Shown: one piece after another, positions 55,141-63,913 of the stretch | Layout of the letters: every line of letters starts with the position of its first letter | How positions within the stretch are numbered: the first letter of the stretch is position 1 | Assembly: GCF_003096815.1 (NCBI RefSeq) | Contig: NZ_QENY01000001.1 | Span: forward strand, 124,001 to 188,000 | From: Hallella colorans | GTDB taxonomy: Bacteria; Bacteroidota; Bacteroidia; Bacteroidales; Bacteroidaceae | Direction of reading: 5' to 3' | Length of the DNA stretch: 64,000 bases | The notes under the pieces: model-generated | What the model was told of the DNA's origin: nothing | The model's input: the letters and a program-made list of their open reading frames with translations, nothing else | The model's database searches: none | Position numbers and translations under genes: made by a program

Positions 55141-55914
55141 TTACAGATAGTATGACAGTGGACGCTCGCCCATATCGTCAGTTTCCGTCATCAGATTGTC
55201 AGAAGAGTTCTTTCTGGAGGCATCGAAAGTGGACAATTCATCTGTCTGCTCTTCTCCTTCCTCTGCGCTTCGGATTTTATCCAGCAGGATGGACTGCTCA
55301 CCTTGCATTTTGGCGACATACTCCTTGTATTTCTCCATAAAGTCAGTGCCTTTAAGTTGACCGACAATTTCCTTGACTTCGACATCATCTACCTCATCAC
55401 TGTTCTTACGCCACTTTCTCATGCGACCTAAGTCACGTGCGAGGATAGATTGACTGGATACCTCGCCATCTTCAGATGCGGACTCAATAGGCAGACTCAG
55501 ATCCTCGCGAGCAACCTCGTTTTCGTCCTCTCTTTCCATCTCATAGCTAACCTCCATCTCGTTATCCTCTTCCTTCATGTCATCTTTATTTTCGGAGTTT
55601 TGCGGTACAAAATTATTACTATTCTGCTTTGAATTTTCAGATGAAGAAGCAGAGGGAACTTGTGGGATAATAGGGGAAATGGAACGGCTTTTGCCAATCA
55701 GTACAAACTCGGCTTGATCTTCTGTTCCTTCTCCTTTTTGTCCGTCTTTTTCCTTCGTCGCTTCATTCTCCTTAGTCTGCTCATTGCCCTTTTTATTTTT
55801 CTTGATAAGGATGCCATACGGAGATACATACCGCATATAGAAGTACAGGATACCCAGCATTATCCAAATGATGATGAGTATCAGTATAAAACTGAAAAGT
55901 ATTGTTTCCATCAT
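55141..55914 (-). CDS. traD: TraD-like transfer protein
   Basis: 257 residues. N-terminal membrane helix (about 5-25, LFSFILILIIIWIMLGILYF) then a long acidic, low-complexity, Ser/Glu/Asn-rich linker (about 45-185) and a short C-terminal helical part (KGTDFMEKYKEYVAKMQGEQ). Position before traE and the anchor suggest TraD of this operon type. Exact assignment uncertain because the body is low complexity. Overlaps the DUF3408 gene by four bases. Confidence 0.65.
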   Translation of the reverse strand: MMETILFSFILILIIIWIMLGILYFYMRYVSPYGILIKKNKKGNEQTKENEATKEKDGQKGEGTEDQAEFVLIGKSRSISPIIPQVPSASSSENSKQNSNNFVPQNSENKDDMKEEDNEMEVSYEMEREDENEVAREDLSLPIESASEDGEVSSQSILARDLGRMRKWRKNSDEVDDVEVKEIVGQLKGTDFMEKYKEYVAKMQGEQSILLDKIRSAEEGEEQTDELSTFDASRKNSSDNLMTETDDMGERPLSYYL

Positions 55915-56438
55915 AGTGTTATTGTTGTCTTGCGTCTTTGTTTTGCTGCCGCACTGTTGAGCAATTCGAAATGTTCACGCAGGTGTTCCCTAAGAATGTT
56001 GTCTATATATGCGGCTATGGAAACACGCTCCCCCAAGTCCTGCAACACGTTGCGCAGGTTCTGCAGCGTTTCCAGATTAATGGAGAAGGCTGTCCGCATT
56101 TGGGAGCGGACGGGATGAAAGTACAGGGAACGGTAGTCCTCTATGGAAAGGGAGGACACGCAGGGCTTTTCCATTCTCGGCTTCCTTTCCCGTTTCTGTT
56201 CCGTGTTCCCCGTTTCCTCTCTTTCTATTTCATCTACCGGTTTTTCTTTTGCTGTTTTCGTTTCTTTCGTCTCTTCTAAATTATTGTCTTCCTCCCCTGA
56301 TGTTGCTGGGGAGGACTCAGTATCCTCGGAAGGGTCGAAGGAGTTTGGTATCGTGACAGGTTTCACCACGACATTGTCCTCTGCCATTTTCTTCAGCTTG
56401 TTTTCCAGCTGTTGCTTTCTTTCTTCAATCGTTGCCAT
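55911..56438 (-). CDS. DUF3408 transfer-operon protein
   Basis: 175 residues. A charged N-terminal half and a C-terminal helical domain with SIEDYRSLYFHPVRSQMRTA and FSINLETLQNLRNVLQDL, the DUF3408 pattern. In these operons DUF3408 proteins follow the ParA-like TraA and are named TraB or TraC. DNA-binding of the ribbon-helix-helix type is plausible. Overlaps traA by 14 bases. Confidence 0.8.
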   Translation of the reverse strand: MATIEERKQQLENKLKKMAEDNVVVKPVTIPNSFDPSEDTESSPATSGEEDNNLEETKETKTAKEKPVDEIEREETGNTEQKRERKPRMEKPCVSSLSIEDYRSLYFHPVRSQMRTAFSINLETLQNLRNVLQDLGERVSIAAYIDNILREHLREHFELLNSAAAKQRRKTTITL

Positions 56439-57228
56439 TTTCTGTTTTCGTTTTTAGTTTGAGACGTTGAATTATCTCATTGACGAGTTCGTCCAGCCCT
56501 GTACCCATTCGTAATCCCCTTGCAGGGGGCTGATAGGTAGAGCGGAACACTCCGCGCAGTCCGTATGTGGAAAGTTCGTGAGAGAAGCGGTGCGTGGCAT
56601 ATACATAGCCGGGCAGGAGCGTGAGTTCGTATTCGTCGATGAGCTTTGTATATTCATCGATGATGATGTTCCTTACTCTTCTGTCCACCTTGTTCCAGAA
56701 CAGGATAATATCCTTTATCCGGGAGTCGGACATCGAAACTCCAATCTCCGTGATAGTCTTGGCGTATGCCAGACATGAAACCAGCGACTGAATGTCGGCT
56801 TCAATCGGAGAAAGGATATAGTCCATCTGAAGGGACAGTTCCATCAGTTCGGTTGTTCCGGCATGTCCCGGGAAATCAAATATAACCAACTGGTACTTCT
56901 CGTTGCTGATTCCGTCGATTTTACTTCGTGCAGTCCTGACGGCTTCCTTGGGTGCGGACTTGTAAATTCTGTATGCTTTTTTGCCAAGGTGATGAAAGTA
57001 CTCCTGCATGGATTTGGAAAGTTCTTCGCTCTCCTGAACGATACTTTTCTCACGTTCCCTCAGTTTGTAGAAAGAGTCTTGCGACAGGTCGCAGTCCATC
57101 ACGAAGAGGTTGATGCCTTGTTCGTAGTACAATATGCTGCTTACGATTTCGGCAAGAGTACTTTTTCCCACTCCTCCCTTTTGCGAGGAGAACCCCAAAA
57201 AGAGGGGGCGTTGTTGTTTGTTCTCCAT
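56425..57228 (-). CDS. traA: ParA-type ATPase TraA
   Basis: 267 residues, first gene of the tra operon. Deviant Walker A KGGVGKSTL near residues 17-25, LFVMDCDLSQDSF, and Walker B-like VIFDFPGH are intact. A ParA/MinD ATPase, probably positioning the machinery or element DNA. Divergent from mobA with a 590-base spacer. Confidence 0.92.
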   Translation of the reverse strand: MENKQQRPLFLGFSSQKGGVGKSTLAEIVSSILYYEQGINLFVMDCDLSQDSFYKLREREKSIVQESEELSKSMQEYFHHLGKKAYRIYKSAPKEAVRTARSKIDGISNEKYQLVIFDFPGHAGTTELMELSLQMDYILSPIEADIQSLVSCLAYAKTITEIGVSMSDSRIKDIILFWNKVDRRVRNIIIDEYTKLIDEYELTLLPGYVYATHRFSHELSTYGLRGVFRSTYQPPARGLRMGTGLDELVNEIIQRLKLKTKTENGND

Positions 57229-57818
57229 AATGATAATTTCTTAGTTTATATTATTTGTCTATTTGATGTTTGGATGTTCTTTTACTCTTAAGAGTTATCA
57301 GCAGACAGTTTGTTTTGACTACATTTGGTTCATACGATAGTCCTAAAGAACTATTTCGAGTTCTTACAATCTGTTGTACTGACAATAGTTTGTCATGACA
57401 ATAAATTGTTATGAATATGTATTGTTCCTTCTTGTCATCTTTGGTGCAAGCAGGCGGTAATATGATATATCTTTTGCTTGTGTTATCATACCATTGTTCG
57501 CTCGTTCTGATTGCAAAATAAATGATATTTCTGCTGATTTTATTACAGCGATGAAGTGCAGGGAAATACGAGGAAAAAGAGTGAATATCGCTGATAATGA
57601 GATATTTGAAAATCTGCCGTAACTTTGCAGGCGAGAATAATACATGGAGGTAACGTCCCGAAGCAGACACCCCACAAGGGTGGATACTTCAATCGTATCA
57701 ACTCTTGATATTGGCAAGGTGTGTCTTTGTCCGACAAACTCCGTTTTTGCCGACAAAGACCCTTGCCCCAAAGGGGAATTAAATTACTCCAAAGTCGTAA
57801 TTACAAAAAGGAAAGATA
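57229..57818. promoter_or_regulatory. Divergent tra/mob region with oriT candidate
   Basis: A 590-base gene-free region rich in inverted repeats. CAAGG (57715) plus GTCTTTGTC (57723-57731) pair with GACAAAGAC (57752-57760) plus CCTTG (57761). TATCAACTCTTGATA is a perfect palindrome near 57700. Further TGACAA/TTGTCA repeats lie near 57380-57415. A -7 element TAACTTTGC at 57620-57628 faces mobA. oriT of this element class lies next to mobA, so 57640-57790 is the best candidate. Confidence 0.6.
57620..57628 (+). promoter_or_regulatory. -7 element of mobABC
   Basis: TAACTTTGC, full consensus, 190 bases before the mobA ATG, so the message would carry the repeat-rich region as a long leader. Confidence 0.5.
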
Positions 57819-58199
57819 ATGAATGACAAGATTGAACGATGGGACAGATGGGACACCCGGCTTCCCAACCCAAAAGATCAGCAAAGAGCGATTGATTTGT
57901 TTCAGCGTTCGGGCGCAGAAACCAAGTCGGATTTTGTGCGTGGTCGCATTCTTGGGGAGAGTTTCAAGGTGATAACGGTGGACAAATCTGCCGTGGAATA
58001 CTACCGAAAACTCTCAGAACTGACGGCACAAATCCATAAAATTGGCGTGCTCTATAACCAGACCGTGCGTGCCATTAACAGCTATCATTCGGTCAAGACC
58101 GCACAGATTCTGCTTGAAAAGTTGGAGAAACTCTCGGCTCAAATCATTGCATTGCAAGAACAGGCTATCCGTCTGACCATAGACTATCGCAAGAAATGA
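57819..58199 (+). CDS. mobA: Mobilization protein MobA (relaxosome accessory)
   Basis: 126 residues, small and basic, with a C-terminal coiled-coil segment (LEKLEKLSAQIIALQEQA). The N-terminal part (RSGAETKSDFVRGRILGESF) resembles ribbon-helix-helix DNA-binding relaxosome proteins. It would bind oriT and help the relaxase. Its stop overlaps the relaxase start (ATGA). Confidence 0.85.
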   Translation: MNDKIERWDRWDTRLPNPKDQQRAIDLFQRSGAETKSDFVRGRILGESFKVITVDKSAVEYYRKLSELTAQIHKIGVLYNQTVRAINSYHSVKTAQILLEKLEKLSAQIIALQEQAIRLTIDYRKK

Positions 58200-59476
58200 T
58201 AGCGAAGATTTCTGCAACGGAGAACCTTGGAGGAGCACTCGGCTATAACTTCAAAAAGGTAGAGAAAGAGGAAGCAAGCATTCTTTTTGCCCAAAACTTG
58301 TATCAAAACAAAGAGGGAACATATACGATGGCAGAGGTATTTGCCGATATGGAGTCTTTGATACCGGAAAAATGCCGAACAAAGAAGATGGTGTTCCATT
58401 GCTCGCTCAATCCACACCCGGACGAAAAACTATCCGATGAAATACTCGCACAGATTGTCAAGGAGTATATGGAAGCACTCGGCTATGGCAAGCAACCCTA
58501 CATCGTGTTCAAGCATAACGACATCGCTCGTGAGCATATCCACATTGTGTCGCTTCGGATAAATGGTGAGGGAAAGAAAATCAACGACAAATTTGAGAAG
58601 CGAAGAAGCAAGAAGATTACTGATACCTTGGAAAGGAAATACAATCTAATCCCAAGTTCAAAGGTTGGAGAGAAAGCGATAACAGAAACGCCAAAGGTGG
58701 ATACCACAAAAGGAAATATCAAGGAGCAGGTGGCAAGTATTCTTCGCATGGTGATGAAACATTATCGTTTCTGTTCTTTGGGCGAACTGAACGCCATTTT
58801 GGGCAAATATAACCTTGCCGTAGAGGAAATCAAAACAGAGTTTCGGGGAAAGAAATATGACGGACTTGTCTATGTTCCGACTAATGACAAGGGAGACAAG
58901 GTAAGCAGCCCTATCCACGCCTCGGACATTGGACGTGGTGTGGGCTATACAGCCGTGCAGAACAGGATGCAGAAGTCCAAACAAGCTATCAAGCCATTGA
59001 TATCAATCATAAGGTACAGGGTGTTACAAACAATGCGTACCTCTCTAAAGACAGAGGAAGAACTTCAGCAAAGACTGGAGGAACAAGGCTTGCGTGTGTT
59101 TATCCGAAAAAACGAAAGCGGGCGAATATATGGTATCACGTTCATTGACGACAAGGAGGGAATTGCTCTTAATGGCTCACGATTGGGCAAGGGATATGCC
59201 GCCAATGTTTTTAATGCCTATTTCTCCAATCCTGCCCATAACCCATTCTTGGACGAAACCTTGTATGGCAGTCCGTCTGTCCATTTGGAACAATCGGCAA
59301 CCGTTCAACCCTCGCAGCCAAATACGGAGGAAAGCGACAACCTTGTCGATGAACTTATCGAAAGTATGGCAGATGGCTCATTCCTATCTACGGGCAACGA
59401 TGATTGGAAGGAGGCGGCGTGGCAGCGTAAGCTCCGCAGGCAGAGTAAGGTAAATCTTAGGCGTCGAAAACATTAA
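58196..59476 (+). CDS. mobB: Relaxase MobB
   Basis: 426 residues. MobP-type relaxase domain in the N-terminal 150 residues, with the metal-binding HNDIAREHIHIVSLRI (H-x-H) and the conserved VFHCSLNPHPDE. It nicks oriT, becomes covalently bound and leads the strand into the recipient. The C-terminal half is basic and ends in RRQSKVNLRRRKH. ATGA overlap with mobA shows coupled translation. Confidence 0.93.
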   Translation: MIAKISATENLGGALGYNFKKVEKEEASILFAQNLYQNKEGTYTMAEVFADMESLIPEKCRTKKMVFHCSLNPHPDEKLSDEILAQIVKEYMEALGYGKQPYIVFKHNDIAREHIHIVSLRINGEGKKINDKFEKRRSKKITDTLERKYNLIPSSKVGEKAITETPKVDTTKGNIKEQVASILRMVMKHYRFCSLGELNAILGKYNLAVEEIKTEFRGKKYDGLVYVPTNDKGDKVSSPIHASDIGRGVGYTAVQNRMQKSKQAIKPLISIIRYRVLQTMRTSLKTEEELQQRLEEQGLRVFIRKNESGRIYGITFIDDKEGIALNGSRLGKGYAANVFNAYFSNPAHNPFLDETLYGSPSVHLEQSATVQPSQPNTEESDNLVDELIESMADGSFLSTGNDDWKEAAWQRKLRRQSKVNLRRRKH

Positions 59477-59496
59477 ACAAACGAGCATTTCTTTCT

Positions 59497-59513
59497 CCCC
59501 TCCTTTGGAGGGG
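59497..59513 (+). repeat. Hairpin between mobB and mobC
   Basis: CCCCTCC-TTT-GGAGGGG, a perfect 7-bp stem with a 3-base loop, 21 bases past the mobB stop and 30 bases before the mobC start. No T-run, so it is probably a message-stability or translation element, not a terminator. Confidence 0.5.
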
Positions 59514-59542
59514 ACGGGGGAGGCTCCCAAAACAATACGATT

Positions 59543-61546
59543 ATGGCACAAGAAGATGATTTAAGGGCATTAGGCAAAGTCATGGACTTTATGCGGGGTA
59601 TATCGGTGATATTCCTTCTTATCAACTGTTATTGGTTCTGTTACGAGGCATTTCATGTCTGGGGGGTTACGCTAGGCATCATTGATAAAATTCTGATGAA
59701 CTTCCAGCGTACCACGGGATTGTTTTCATCCATCCTTTGGACAAAACTCTTTTGTGTGGTTTTCCTTGCCTTGTCTTGCCTTGGGACAAAAGGCGTGAAG
59801 GAGGAGAAAATCACTTGGCCAAAGGTTTGGACGGTGCTTTTCTCCGGCTTCGTCTTTTTCTTTCTCAATTGGTGGCTGCTGGCACTGCCCATCGGCAAGG
59901 TTGGGGCAGCTACTCTATATATCTTCACACTGTCCGTGGGTTATATCTGCCTGCTGATGGCAGGTGTATGGATGAGCCGACTGCTGAAGAACAACCTGAT
60001 GGACGATGTGTTCAATACGGAGAATGAGAGCTTCATGCAGGAAACCCGACTGATGGAGAATGAGTATTCTGTCAATCTGCCTACACGTTTTTACTATAAG
60101 AAGAAGTGGAATAATGGCTGGATTAACGTAGTCAATCCTTTCCGCGCCTCGATGGTGCTCGGCACACCGGGTTCTGGTAAGTCGTATGCTATCGTGAACA
60201 ATTACATCAAGCAGCAGATTGAAAAGGGCTTTGCGATGTATATCTATGATTATAAGTTCCCTGACCTTTCCGAGATTGCTTATAATCACCTGCTTCATCA
60301 TTTAGATGCCTACAAGGTAAAACCGCAGTTCTTTGTGATTAACTTTGACGATCCACGAAGAAGCCATCGCTGCAACCCTATCAATCCTGCCTTTATGACG
60401 GATATATCGGACGCTTACGAGAGTGCCTACACGATTATGCTCAACCTCAATCGTTCGTGGATACAAAAGCAGGGAGACTTCTTTGTGGAGTCACCAATTA
60501 TCCTATTGGCAGCCATCATTTGGTTTCTCAAAATCTATGAGGACGGAAAGTACTGCACTTTCCCTCATGCCATTGAGTTTTTGAACCGTCCCTACGCACA
60601 GATATTCCCGATACTTACTTCCTACGATGAGCTTTCCAATTACCTTTCGCCTTTCATGGACGCTTGGGAGGGAGGAGCACAGGACCAGTTGCAGGGACAG
60701 ATAGCCAGTGCCAAGATACCGCTTTCACGCATGATTTCTCCAGCCCTCTATTGGGTAATGACAGGTGATGATTTCTCGCTCGACATCAACAATCCCAATG
60801 AGCCGAAAGTTCTTGTTGTGGGCAATAATCCCGACCGCCAGAATATCTATTCGGCAGCCCTCGGTCTGTATAACAGTCGTATCGTGAAGCTCATTAACAA
60901 GAAGAAGCAGCTCAAATCTTCAGTGATTATCGACGAGTTGCCGACTATATATTTTCGTGGACTTGATAATCTGATTGCTACTGCACGAAGTAATAAGGTA
61001 GCGGTATGTTTGGGCTTTCAGGACTTCTCCCAGCTCACTCGTGATTATGGCGACAAAGAGAGTAAGGTGATACAGAACACTGTGGGCAATGTCTTTTCCG
61101 GGCAAGTCGTTGGCGAAACGGCCAAGACGCTCTCTGAGCGGTTCGGCAAGGTCTTGCAGCAACGACAATCGATGACCATCAATCGAAACGACAAGTCCAC
61201 CTCTATCTCCACACAGATGGATAGCCTTATCCCTGCATCGAAAATCAGTAACCTTACTCAGGGTATGTTTGTTGGTGCCGTGTCCGACAATTTTGATGAA
61301 CGTATCGACCAAAAGATTTTCCATGCGGAGATAGTTGTGAATTCTGCCAAAGTATTGGCAGAGATGAAAGCCTATCAGCCTATACCCGTGATAGCGGATT
61401 TTACAAACGAAGTTGGCTCCGATAATCTCAAAGAGACTATTGAAGCCAACTACAAGCGTGTAAAATGGGAGGTTATTTCATTGATAAAATTAGAAATAGA
61501 GCGCATCAAAATAAATCCATCTTTACATTACCTCATAAAAGAATAG
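59543..61546 (+). CDS. mobC: Coupling protein MobC (TraG/VirD4-like, YWFCY domain)
   Basis: 667 residues. Four N-terminal membrane helices, the first containing NCYWFCYEAF, the YWFCY signature. Then a VirD4-type ATPase domain with Walker A LGTPGSGKSYA and Walker B SSVIIDELPT. Carries the relaxase-DNA complex to the channel. Last clearly functional element gene in the window. Confidence 0.93.
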   Translation: MAQEDDLRALGKVMDFMRGISVIFLLINCYWFCYEAFHVWGVTLGIIDKILMNFQRTTGLFSSILWTKLFCVVFLALSCLGTKGVKEEKITWPKVWTVLFSGFVFFFLNWWLLALPIGKVGAATLYIFTLSVGYICLLMAGVWMSRLLKNNLMDDVFNTENESFMQETRLMENEYSVNLPTRFYYKKKWNNGWINVVNPFRASMVLGTPGSGKSYAIVNNYIKQQIEKGFAMYIYDYKFPDLSEIAYNHLLHHLDAYKVKPQFFVINFDDPRRSHRCNPINPAFMTDISDAYESAYTIMLNLNRSWIQKQGDFFVESPIILLAAIIWFLKIYEDGKYCTFPHAIEFLNRPYAQIFPILTSYDELSNYLSPFMDAWEGGAQDQLQGQIASAKIPLSRMISPALYWVMTGDDFSLDINNPNEPKVLVVGNNPDRQNIYSAALGLYNSRIVKLINKKKQLKSSVIIDELPTIYFRGLDNLIATARSNKVAVCLGFQDFSQLTRDYGDKESKVIQNTVGNVFSGQVVGETAKTLSERFGKVLQQRQSMTINRNDKSTSISTQMDSLIPASKISNLTQGMFVGAVSDNFDERIDQKIFHAEIVVNSAKVLAEMKAYQPIPVIADFTNEVGSDNLKETIEANYKRVKWEVISLIKLEIERIKINPSLHYLIKE

Positions 61547-61736
61547 CATACATCTCAAGAAATAATTCTCTCGACTGAGATGTATATACCAACCATTTTT
61601 TATAGGACGATATAACTCTATATTTGCAGAATATCTTTGAGCAACTTGATCCAAATCAGGAGGTAATTCTTTCTACGAGATACATTTCAGTGCTGGGATC
61701 TAAGTCAACCTCTTTATCTTAGTTCTTTATATTTTC
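61547..61736. other. Gene-free stretch after mobC
   Basis: AT-rich DNA without a recognised feature. It separates mobC from the broken lipoprotein gene. Confidence 0.5.
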
Positions 61737-62110
61737 TCAAGATTTGGAGTATAGACATACTTCCTTGTACCCTCCGCTGATAGAAACATCCCATGTGTGA
61801 AAGAGCAAGCATACTTCCGAGATCCCATCATACTGTATACTAATAATATCCAGCCTTTTGATTAAAGAGTCCAATTCCTTTTTATCTTTAGATGAGATAA
61901 TATAGGCTGTACAATCTGTTTCATTATAGGGTGATAATGAAATCCATCGTACTTAACAGAAATTTTCCTCAATCTCTCAAATTCAGACTCGTGAAGATTG
62001 AAATTCTCTAACATTTGATGATCTCGCGGCACGTTATTTCTTGTACATCCAAAAATCAAAAAAATGAATGTAATTAAAAGAATATTAATAATTTGGGTAT
62101 TTCTTGATAT
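61737..62110 (-). pseudogene. Frameshifted lipoprotein gene
   Basis: On the minus strand one frame reads a lipoprotein signal (ILLITFIFLIFGC) and continues to KISVKYDG. A second frame continues in register with ISLSPYNETDCTAYIISSKD, then KKELDSLIKRLDIISIQYDG, and ends KEVCLYSKS at TGA (61737). A shift near 61940-61955 joins them into a roughly 120-residue product. No ATG precedes the signal in the open frame, which begins after a stop at 62111. Both changes point to decay. Confidence 0.6.
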
Positions 62111-62194
62111 TTACAAGTTTGTTATTCTGATAAGATTTATAGATTTTATCTAAGATAGCTTGGGTTGTTAAGAAAGAAGGATTTCCTCCATATC

Positions 62195-62568
62195 TATTAT
62201 ATATGGAAAAACTCGAAACAGGAAAGCAGGCTGTTCCCTTTGCGCATGTTGTAGTACGGCTGCTGAGAGGGTCTGGGGTGCCAGTAAGAACCATTACCAC
62301 GGACAATGGACGTGAGTTTGCAGCACACCAGATTATAGCAAAAGAACTCAATACAACCGTTTATTTCGCACATCCATACTCGTCGTGGGAAAAGGGCACC
62401 ATAGAAAACATGAACGGACTTATCAGACAATATATACCCAAGAAAACAGATTTCAGGGGAATATCAAAAAAATACATCAAGGAGATTAAGGAAAAATTAA
62501 ATAACAGACCCAGAAAGAAAAATGGATTTATAAAGCCAATAGATATGATTATGACAAAAATGGTATAA
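62195..62568 (+). pseudogene. IS30-family transposase, 5'-truncated
   Basis: 121 residues of the C-terminal DDE part: RTITTDNGREFAAHQ, VYFAHPYSSWEKGTIENMNG and LIRQYIPKKTDF are IS30 hallmarks. The N-terminal DNA-binding domain and first catalytic Asp region are missing, and sequence upstream of about 62190 is unrelated. It cannot be an active transposase. Compare with the older remnant at 904-1136. Confidence 0.88.
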
Positions 62569-62718
62569 CTTTGCACTTGCTTATGGAATCCGCCAAGTAT
62601 CCTTTTACTTTTAAATATTCACAAAACAAGTAGCAGGATAGTTAATATATATAAAATACCAATGCTGTTTATAAGGGTTTTTGATATCTTTCAAGTCATT
62701 ACAAAAAAACAATTAATT

Positions 62719-63234
62719 ATGTCATATAATATTTTTTCTAAATTTCTCTATTGTACCATCGCTATTACATCAATGTCTCTTATAGCATGTAATAAGGATG
62801 ATGATCATTTCTATGTGGAAAAGTTTCACAATAAAATGGTTTATATCAGTCTTCAAGATATGCAGGGGAAAATTGTTGATGATAGTATAACTATTGCAAA
62901 ACTTACTGGCTTTAAGGAGAAAATAACCGATCTAAGAGGAGCTACACAAGAGCGTCCGTTTGATTATGAGGATATACTATATATCAATAATACATGGTAT
63001 TATACAATTGTTCCTTCCAGTAGATATAATGTCAAATTTCCAGGTCGTGGTATATATATAGCAACGGATACCATTTCTTTCGCAAATACAAAATACGAAT
63101 TACAGCAAAAGGTTGACTTTGATCTCCAAAAAGAGGAATATGCTAAAGTTGTTTGGACTAAAATAGATGGGCAAACCGTTACAAGTCTATTGCCAAATTT
63201 AGAGGGTACTTACATTAAGCTTTCTTATAGATGA
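62719..63234 (+). CDS. Lipoprotein of unknown function
   Basis: 171 residues. Signal with lipobox LIAC (MSYNIFSKFLYC, then a hydrophobic core, cysteine near residue 25) followed by NKDDDHFYVEKFHNK. The body is beta-rich and has no recognised family. ATG at 62719 is chosen since it starts the signal; a longer frame upstream is unlikely. The next gene's ATG overlaps its stop (ATGA), so they were one unit. Confidence 0.7.
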   Translation: MSYNIFSKFLYCTIAITSMSLIACNKDDDHFYVEKFHNKMVYISLQDMQGKIVDDSITIAKLTGFKEKITDLRGATQERPFDYEDILYINNTWYYTIVPSSRYNVKFPGRGIYIATDTISFANTKYELQQKVDFDLQKEEYAKVVWTKIDGQTVTSLLPNLEGTYIKLSYR

Positions 63235-63913
63235 AACTCCAATCTCTCCTACTATTACTATTTTCTAGCTCTACTGTAATTCTGGAAGGTAAGGCTCAGA
63301 CGGAACTATATTTCAACAAGAAATATTAGATGAGCCAATTGAAGTAAATAGAAAAATAAATGTAGAAATGGAAGAATTGAGGAGAGGTCATATTTTATAT
63401 GGTGAAAGGCAATTAATTAACTCAAATTTTGCGATTCGGTATTTTCAACAAATAGATATTTTTCAAGTAATATCAGATAATAACTTTAATATAGTGCCCT
63501 ATGAAAAAAAGCGAAATCAACCAATTTTGACAAATCTTTCACATTTAGAGGGAGGGTATAGGCACTTGCTGTTAAACAATAGTGCATTCATTTTTACTGT
63601 TGAATTGGATTTTAAAATAAACAAAATAATTTCATTTGGTTTTACTGGGGCTTATTCATCAAGAATGAAAAGCTCTAATTACATTATCAATGAGTATGAT
63701 AAAACGAAGTTAAGGGGTACTCACTTCTACCATGTTATATCAAGCTATTCTGCCGAACCGTATTCTGAAGAGCATTTTGATGAAAACGCCTTTTTTGCGC
63801 TACCTAAACCTTTTGCTATGAAGATTATTATGAGCAAGAAAGAAACTAAGATGGAAAAACTGCTCCAAAGTGTCAATAAAAACTATATAATATACCCCAT
63901 ATATATACTATAA
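63231..63913 (+). pseudogene. Frameshifted secreted protein gene
   Basis: ATG at 63231, overlapping the previous stop, opens a signal peptide (MKLQSLLLLLLFSSSTVILE, then GKAQTELYFN) that ends at TAG after 32 codons. From about 63310 another frame continues QQEILDEPIEVNRKINVEME and stays open for about 200 residues to 63913. One shift near 63305-63325 would join them. The 181-residue part from 63368 lacks a signal by itself. Either a real mutation or a sequencing error; no family recognised. Confidence 0.6.
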
